Source: Caldicellulosiruptor obsidiansis OB47 (GTDB taxonomy: Bacteria > Bacillota > Thermoanaerobacteria > Caldicellulosiruptorales > Caldicellulosiruptoraceae). From it: a stretch of 64,000 nucleotides of DNA. A program made the position numbers and the translations under genes. Position 1 is the stretch's first letter; every line of letters starts with the position of its first letter. The stretch is taken from the NCBI RefSeq assembly GCF_000145215.1, contig NC_014392.1:1682001-1746000 (forward strand), in the 5' to 3' direction. Below, piece after piece: positions 58,881-64,000 of this stretch. The notes below the pieces were generated by a model that was not told the origin of the DNA, searched no databases, and saw only the letters and a list, made by a program, of their open reading frames with translations.

Positions 58881-60638
58881 ATGCCATTTGACGGAGTTGT
58901 TCTAAGTGCCCTTAAAAAAGAATTAATTTCGGAGCTTGTAGATGGTAAAGTTGAAAGAATATATCAGCCAAATCAGTTTGAAGTAAACCTTTATATTTAC
59001 AAGCTCGGCAAAACAAAAAAACTCATTATCTCTGCAAATCCTTCTCTCCCAAGGATGTACATCACAGAAAGACAAAAGAAAAACCCAGAAGTTGCTCCAA
59101 ATTTCTGCATGATCTTGCGCAAGAACTTGCTTGGAGCAAGGCTTATCGGAATTTATCAGGAAGGGTTAGAAAGAATTTTGAAGATAGAGTTTGAGACAAA
59201 GAGTGAACTGGGTGACACAGAAGTAAAGTATATCATATTCGAAATGATGGGAAGGCACAGCAATATATTCCTGGTAGATTCCAATTACAAAATCATTGAT
59301 GCGATAAAAAGGCTGTCATTTGAAGACTCACCAAGACCAATTCTACCTGGAATTAAATATTCTTTGCCGCCAGTTTTGACAAAGAAAAATCCTATTGAAG
59401 TTTCGTTTGATGAATTTGCTTCTTTTTTTAAATCCTCAAACAAAAGTCCAGAAAATATACTGACCGACAATCTTTCAGGAATTAGTAAACAATTTGCTAA
59501 TGAAGTTATCTTGCGTGCACAAGTTTTTGAAAAAAGTCTTGAAAATGCGGATACAATTAAAAGGATTTTTGATTCTTTAAAAGAATTATTATATTGTATA
59601 GTCGAAAAAGGGGAGATACTTCCAACACTCTATACTGAAAAAGGAAATGTAGTTGATTTTTACGTTATTGACCTGAAATGTTTTTCTTCTTTTCCTAAAA
59701 AACATTTTTCAAATTTAAATTTGTGTATAGACGAATACTATTTTAAAAAAGAACAATATACAGTATTTATTGAGAAACGTCAATATCTTCAGAAGGTTAT
59801 AGAACAAAACATAAAGAAGCTGAGCCAAAAATATGAGCACAACATTCAAAAAATACAAGAGGCTAAAAATGCTGAGGTTTACAAAAAATATGGTGACCTA
59901 ATTTTAGCAAATCTTTACCAGCTTAGAGAAACAAATGAGGATTTTGTTGAGGTTATTGATTATTACAGTGAAGATTTGTCTACTATAAAAATTCCGCTTG
60001 AAAAAGACAAAGACCTAAAACAAAATGCCGAGAGATATTATAAGCTTTACAATAAGCTCAAAAAAGCCGAGGAATATGCAAAAGCTGAAATTGCCGAAAT
60101 TGAGAGAGAACTTGAGTTTCTGCAAAGTTTAGAAGCACTGCTTGAAAAGAGCCAAGAGATAGAAGACCTTTTGAGTATTGAAGAAGAGTTGGAAAAGGAA
60201 GGCTATATTAAAACTCAGGCAGAAAATGCAGGTCAGCAAAAGAAAAAAGAAAATCAAAAATCAAAACCTCACCATTTTATCAGTTCAGACGGATTTGATA
60301 TATATGTGGGCAGAAACAACCTGCAGAATGATTTTCTCACTCTAAGATTTGCATCAAGCCATGACATCTGGCTTCACACCCAAAAGATCCCCGGCTCTCA
60401 TGTTATAATTCGAACAAACAACAAGGAAGTCCCGCAGACAACCTTGATTGAAGCTGCACTTCTTGCAAGCTACTTTAGCAAAGCCAAGCATTCAACAAAA
60501 GTGCCGGTTGACTATACATTTGTAAAGTACGTAAAAAAACCACCCAAAACCAAGCCAGGTTTTGTTATTTATGATAATTTTAAGACTATCATTGTTGACT
60601 CGCCTGAAAATATTGATAACTTTAACAAAGTTGAGTAA
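58881..60638 (+). CDS. rqcH: Rqc2/RqcH ribosome quality-control factor (NFACT)
   Basis: A 585-residue NFACT protein that binds stalled 50S-peptidyl-tRNA and adds alanine tails. NFACT-N (1-about 190, MPFDGVVLSALKKEL start, EMMGRHSNIFLVD with the tRNA-binding residues), helix-hairpin-helix (about 200-290), two coiled-coil arms (about 300-450) and NFACT-R (about 470-560, FASSHDIWLHTQKIPGSHVII). Formerly annotated as fibronectin-binding protein. It begins 3 bases after the ligase gene, ending the run of four genes, an unusual neighbour for a translation factor. Confidence 0.93.
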   Translation: MPFDGVVLSALKKELISELVDGKVERIYQPNQFEVNLYIYKLGKTKKLIISANPSLPRMYITERQKKNPEVAPNFCMILRKNLLGARLIGIYQEGLERILKIEFETKSELGDTEVKYIIFEMMGRHSNIFLVDSNYKIIDAIKRLSFEDSPRPILPGIKYSLPPVLTKKNPIEVSFDEFASFFKSSNKSPENILTDNLSGISKQFANEVILRAQVFEKSLENADTIKRIFDSLKELLYCIVEKGEILPTLYTEKGNVVDFYVIDLKCFSSFPKKHFSNLNLCIDEYYFKKEQYTVFIEKRQYLQKVIEQNIKKLSQKYEHNIQKIQEAKNAEVYKKYGDLILANLYQLRETNEDFVEVIDYYSEDLSTIKIPLEKDKDLKQNAERYYKLYNKLKKAEEYAKAEIAEIERELEFLQSLEALLEKSQEIEDLLSIEEELEKEGYIKTQAENAGQQKKKENQKSKPHHFISSDGFDIYVGRNNLQNDFLTLRFASSHDIWLHTQKIPGSHVIIRTNNKEVPQTTLIEAALLASYFSKAKHSTKVPVDYTFVKYVKKPPKTKPGFVIYDNFKTIIVDSPENIDNFNKVE

Positions 60639-60695
60639 TGGCTTCTATGTTTAACTATTGAAATAAACTAAAAATACAGACGGGAGGGATTTTGA

Positions 60696-61943
60696 ATGCC
60701 AAAAGAAGGTAATTGCGTGGTTGCGCAATCAGGCGGACCAACTGCTGTCATCAATGCATCGCTTTTGGGTGTTATTGAAGAAGCTATGAAACAGCATCCG
60801 ATCCGTGCCATTTATGGTGCTAAAAATGGAATCATCGGTCTTATTGACGAAGAGCTTTATGACCTCAGAATGGAAGATCCTGAAGAGCTAAAACTTTTAA
60901 AGACAACTCCATCATCTGCTTTAGGTTCTTGCAGGTATCAGCTCAAGCCTTTTGAACATGATGAAAAGGACTATATTAAGATTTTCAATGTATTTGAGGC
61001 ACACAACATCCGTTACTTTTTCTATATAGGCGGAAACGATTCAATGGATACAGCTGATAAATTAACACGATACGCGCAAAAGATTGGGTATGACATCTGC
61101 ATAATCGGAATTCCAAAGACAATCGACAACGACCTTGTGATGACAGACCACTGCCCGGGTTTTGGAAGTGCTGCAAAGTACATTGCAACATCCGTAATGG
61201 AAATTGCAAGAGATGCAGTGGTGTACCCAACAAACATTGTTACTATAATTGAAGTGATGGGAAGAAACGCTGGCTGGCTTGCAGCAGCATCTGCACTGGC
61301 GTCTAAAGATATAGGGGCACCAGATTTAATATACCTTCCTGAAGTTCCATTTTCAATTGACAAGTTTTTGGATGATGTAAGAAACATTCATAAAAAGACA
61401 GGTAAGATTACCATTGTGGTTTCAGAGGGTATAAAAGACAAGGAAGGAAAATATATTGCTGATATGAGCCACAAGTTTGGAATAGACGCGTTTGGACATG
61501 TACAGCTTGGCGGAGCAGCATTTGTTTTAGAAAACATCATCCGTGAAGAAGTGGAAAAAAGAGTAAAATCAATTCAATTCAACGTACTGCAGCGCAGTGC
61601 TGCTCATATCATGTCCAAAACTGATGTTGAAGAAGCGTACATGGTGGGACGCATGGCAGTAAGGTACGCTGTTGAAGGCGCTTGTGGATACATGGTAGCA
61701 ATAAAACGCGACAGTGACAATCCTTATTCAAGTTCGACAGAACTTGTTGAGCTGAACAAGGTTGCAAACGCTGAAAAGCTTGTTCCTCTTGCATGGATCT
61801 CACATGATGGCAACTATGTAAAAGAAGATGCTCTAAATTATATCCAACCGCTCATTGAAGGTGAAGTTGAAGTCAAGTACGAAAGAGGTCTTCCTCGATA
61901 TGCAAAGCTCAGAAAGATAATGGTGCCAAAGAAGGTTGTATAA
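60696..61943 (+). CDS. pfp: pyrophosphate-type 6-phosphofructokinase
   Basis: Phosphorylates fructose-6-phosphate with PPi, reversibly. 415 residues of the PFK family: AQSGGPTAVINASLLG (10-25), IGGNDSMDTADKL, and GIPKTIDNDL. GGNDS replaces the ATP-type GGDGS, and Lys in PKTIDND stands at the position that blocks ATP binding; both mark PPi-dependent enzymes. EVMGRNAGWLAA and RDSDNPYSS follow. It has a GGGAGGG ribosome site and its own 57-base leader. It saves ATP in glycolysis and fits thermophilic Firmicutes that use PPi. Confidence 0.9.
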   Translation: MPKEGNCVVAQSGGPTAVINASLLGVIEEAMKQHPIRAIYGAKNGIIGLIDEELYDLRMEDPEELKLLKTTPSSALGSCRYQLKPFEHDEKDYIKIFNVFEAHNIRYFFYIGGNDSMDTADKLTRYAQKIGYDICIIGIPKTIDNDLVMTDHCPGFGSAAKYIATSVMEIARDAVVYPTNIVTIIEVMGRNAGWLAAASALASKDIGAPDLIYLPEVPFSIDKFLDDVRNIHKKTGKITIVVSEGIKDKEGKYIADMSHKFGIDAFGHVQLGGAAFVLENIIREEVEKRVKSIQFNVLQRSAAHIMSKTDVEEAYMVGRMAVRYAVEGACGYMVAIKRDSDNPYSSSTELVELNKVANAEKLVPLAWISHDGNYVKEDALNYIQPLIEGEVEVKYERGLPRYAKLRKIMVPKKVV

Positions 61944-61949
61944 ATCACA

Positions 61950-61995
61950 AAAAAAGCGGGAGCTGGGACCAAAAGTCCTGCTCCCGCCTTAATTT
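61950..61995. terminator. bidirectional terminator between pfp and clpC
   Basis: GCGGGAGC pairs with GCTCCCGC (plus an inner GGAC/GTCC), flanked by A-rich and T-rich sequence: CTTAATTTTTAC on the plus strand and TTTTTTTGTG on the minus strand. Confidence 0.85.
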
Positions 61996-64000
61996 TTACT
62001 GTGATTGAGCCTTTTCAGATGAAGATGTAGATGTCTTTTCTTTTTTGACTATTACTGTATTTTCATCAACAAAGTCCACTATAAACTCGTCACCCTGCTT
62101 TATCTTCCCTTCCAATATAGCCTCTGAAATCTTGTCTTCCACCATGGTCTGAATTGCACGTTTTAGTGGTCTTGCACCAAATACAGGATCAAATCCTTTT
62201 TTGGCAATTGCTTCTATTAATGCTGGGGTAAACTCTGCATAATACTCACTTGCTTTTATTCTCTCCTGCAAGTTTTTCAGCATTATCTCTACAATCTTTT
62301 TAACATCCTCTTCGTCAAGTGGATGGAAGACTATTATCTCATCAATTCTGTTCAAAAACTCTGGTCTGAAAGTTTTCTTAAGCTCAGCCATGACATTTTC
62401 TTTTATTCTCTCATATGTCTTTTGTTTTTCGTCCTCCGAAGTTGAAAATCCTAACTTTTTAGGGTTTGTAATGAGGTTTGCACCTATGTTAGATGTCATG
62501 ATAATAACAGTGTTTCTAAAACTTACCGTTCTTCCCTGAGAGTCTGTAAGTCTTCCATCGTCAAGTATCTGCAAAAGCAGGTTGAAAACATCAGGGTGCG
62601 CTTTTTCTATCTCGTCAAACAGCACAACAGAGTAAGGTCTTCTTCTAACCTTTTCTGTGAGCTGACCACCTTCTTCATACCCAACATAGCCTGGAGGTGA
62701 ACCAATGAGCTTTGACACATTGAACTTTTCCATATACTCCGACATATCGATTCTTATCATAGCATCTTCTGTGCCAAACAGTGCCTCTGCCAAAGCCCGT
62801 GCAAGCTCTGTTTTACCAACACCAGTAGGTCCAAGGAAGATAAATGAACCAATTGGTCTTTTCGGGTCTTTGAGCCCAACTCTTCCTCGTCTTATAGCTC
62901 GTGCAACAGCTTTGACAGCCTCATCCTGACCAACAACTCGTCTGTGCAAAACCTCTTCAAGCTTTAAAAGTCTTTCAGACTCATCTTCGGTAAGTTTATT
63001 TACCGGAATTCCTGTCCAGCTTGATACAATGTATGCAATGTCATCTTCTGTAACAATTGGCTGTGTCTTTTGCTGGTCATTTGTCCATGAATTTTTGATC
63101 TTTTCAAGTTCCTGACGAAGCTTCATTATTTCATCTCTTATCTTTGCAGCTTTTTCATACTCCTGAAGCCTTATAGCCTCTTCTTTTTCCTTCTCAAGTT
63201 TTTCAATCTTCTCTTCAAACTCCTTCACATGCGGTGGCAAAGTGTACATTCTGAGTCTCACTCTTGATGCAGCCTCATCAATAAGGTCAATTGCTTTGTC
63301 CGGCAAGTATCTATCTGTAATATATTTCGTAGACAGCTCAACAGCAGCTTTTATAGCCTCATCAGTTATCTTTACTCCATGATGAGCTTCGTATTTGTCT
63401 CTAAGCCCTTTTAAAATCTGTATAGCCTCTTCAGGTGTTGGCTCACCTACCAAAATTGGCTGGAATCTTCGCTCCAGTGCAGCGTCCTTTTCTATGTGTT
63501 TTCTGTACTCATCAAGAGTTGTTGCACCAATGACCTGTATCTCACCGCGTGCAAGAGCAGGTTTTAAGATGTTTGACGCATCAATTGCACCTTCTGCAGC
63601 ACCAGCACCAATTATAGTGTGCATCTCATCAATAAACAGAATTACATTTCCTGCTTTTCGAACCTCTTCCATAGCTTTTTTGAGCCTTTCTTCAAACTCT
63701 CCTCTGAACTTTGACCCTGCAACCATAGCAGAAAGGTCTAAAGCCACAACCCTTTTATTCCTCAAAAGTTCAGGAACATTTCCTTCAACAATCTTCTGTG
63801 CAAGCCCTTCAACAATAGCAGTCTTACCAACACCCGGCTCACCAATCAAGCACGGGTTGTTCTTTGTTCTTCTTGACAAAATCTGGATGACTCTTTCTAT
63901 CTCCTTTTCACGGCCAATTACAGGGTCAATTTTGCCCTCGAGCGCAAGCTGGGTAAGGTCTCTGCTAAACTGATTCAATGTTGGAGTGTTCTGTGTTTGG
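61996..64000 (-). CDS. clpC: ClpC-type AAA+ unfoldase, partial (5' end outside window)
   Basis: The last 667 or so residues of a Clp ATPase of the Hsp100 class that unfolds proteins for ClpP. First AAA+ domain: [25 protein letters not shown] domain with a UVR-like [19 protein letters not shown] in the middle (about 280 from the visible start), typical of ClpC. Second AAA+: [23 protein letters not shown]-terminal D2-small domain and a Ser-rich tail ([12 protein letters not shown]). The N-domain and start are cut off: the frame is open to base 64000 ([14 protein letters not shown]). A ClpP-binding loop near [10 protein letters not shown] is present. Confidence 0.94.
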   Translation of the reverse strand, partial: QTQNTPTLNQFSRDLTQLALEGKIDPVIGREKEIERVIQILSRRTKNNPCLIGEPGVGKTAIVEGLAQKIVEGNVPELLRNKRVVALDLSAMVAGSKFRGEFEERLKKAMEEVRKAGNVILFIDEMHTIIGAGAAEGAIDASNILKPALARGEIQVIGATTLDEYRKHIEKDAALERRFQPILVGEPTPEEAIQILKGLRDKYEAHHGVKITDEAIKAAVELSTKYITDRYLPDKAIDLIDEAASRVRLRMYTLPPHVKEFEEKIEKLEKEKEEAIRLQEYEKAAKIRDEIMKLRQELEKIKNSWTNDQQKTQPIVTEDDIAYIVSSWTGIPVNKLTEDESERLLKLEEVLHRRVVGQDEAVKAVARAIRRGRVGLKDPKRPIGSFIFLGPTGVGKTELARALAEALFGTEDAMIRIDMSEYMEKFNVSKLIGSPPGYVGYEEGGQLTEKVRRRPYSVVLFDEIEKAHPDVFNLLLQILDDGRLTDSQGRTVSFRNTVIIMTSNIGANLITNPKKLGFSTSEDEKQKTYERIKENVMAELKKTFRPEFLNRIDEIIVFHPLDEEDVKKIVEIMLKNLQERIKASEYYAEFTPALIEAIAKKGFDPVFGARPLKRAIQTMVEDKISEAILEGKIKQGDEFIVDFVDENTVIVKKEKTSTSSSEKAQSQ

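Noticed and set aside
60985..61387. Minus-strand frames opposite pfp
   Set aside because: Shadows of the PFK gene. No ribosome site.
1..64000. CRISPR array, insertion sequence or prophage
   Set aside because: No regularly spaced repeats, transposase or phage structural genes were seen. The tyrosine recombinase at 23005-23880 looks like housekeeping XerD.

Overview
The window looks like a chromosomal segment of an AT-rich, low-GC, Gram-positive Firmicute. Three things point there: a Gram-positive-type PolC with a built-in exonuclease, an intrinsic terminator (hairpin plus U tract) after most transcription units, and a dispersed set of endospore genes (gpr, sspF, spoIIP, spoIIM, a spoIIQ-like gene, sleB, ypeB, ytxC). 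MEP isoprenoid genes, a pyrophosphate-type phosphofructokinase, a stand-alone sugar-ABC ATPase and overall protein character suggest a thermophilic anaerobe of the Caldicellulosiruptor/Thermoanaerobacterales kind. This genus call is inference from memory; no search was run. Nearly all genes lie on the minus strand. The exceptions are a lone glycosyltransferase, a small membrane gene and the 56.4-61.9 kb block.

Layout. 1-1.1 kb: decayed DNA with a multiply frameshifted unknown gene, an MMPL transporter remnant and a shortened coiled-coil gene. 1.3-5.2 kb: rRNA methyltransferase, YerC-like regulator, YtxC-like protein, a GME-fold protein and an ECF S component. 5.3-9.7 kb: chemotaxis operon cheY-cheA-cheW-mcp. 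9.8-20.8 kb: an apparent single 11-kb nucleoside uptake and salvage operon read from 20.7 down to 9.8 kb (BMP binding protein, MTA phosphorylase, ABC ATPase, two permeases, GntR regulator, cytidine deaminase, XapX protein, pyrimidine phosphorylase, deoC, deoB, purine phosphorylase). It has a good promoter and a palindromic candidate operator. 20.8-22.9 kb: gatD-murT. 23-29.5 kb: xerD and a spore block (spoIIM, orf, spoIIP, gpr, sspF, ypeB, sleB). 29.5-32.1 kb: glycosyltransferase, SpoIIQ-like peptidase and a small membrane protein. 32-38.5 kb: a probable operon of a CdaR/PucR-type regulator, ftsE, ftsX, an EnvC-like activator, a CtpA protease and a MinJ-like PDZ membrane protein.

38.5-53.7 kb: ugpC/msmK, a YeaQ-type protein and thiN, then the conserved translation/envelope block rpsB-tsf, pyrH-frr and uppS-cdsA-dxr-rseP-ispG-GT2-polC. 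rpsB has a structured leader with a possible pseudoknot next to its Shine-Dalgarno. 53.8-56.3 kb: nucleotide-sugar dehydrogenase and glycosyltransferase, diverging from the plus-strand run DUF4330-orf-O-antigen ligase-rqcH, followed by pfp. The window ends inside clpC.

The most unusual items are the rpsB leader, a U7 frameshift in spoIIM, the nucleoside operon with a cysteine-free BMP binding protein, and sspF with an apparent CTG start. I saw no CRISPR array, tRNA, rRNA, insertion sequence or prophage.
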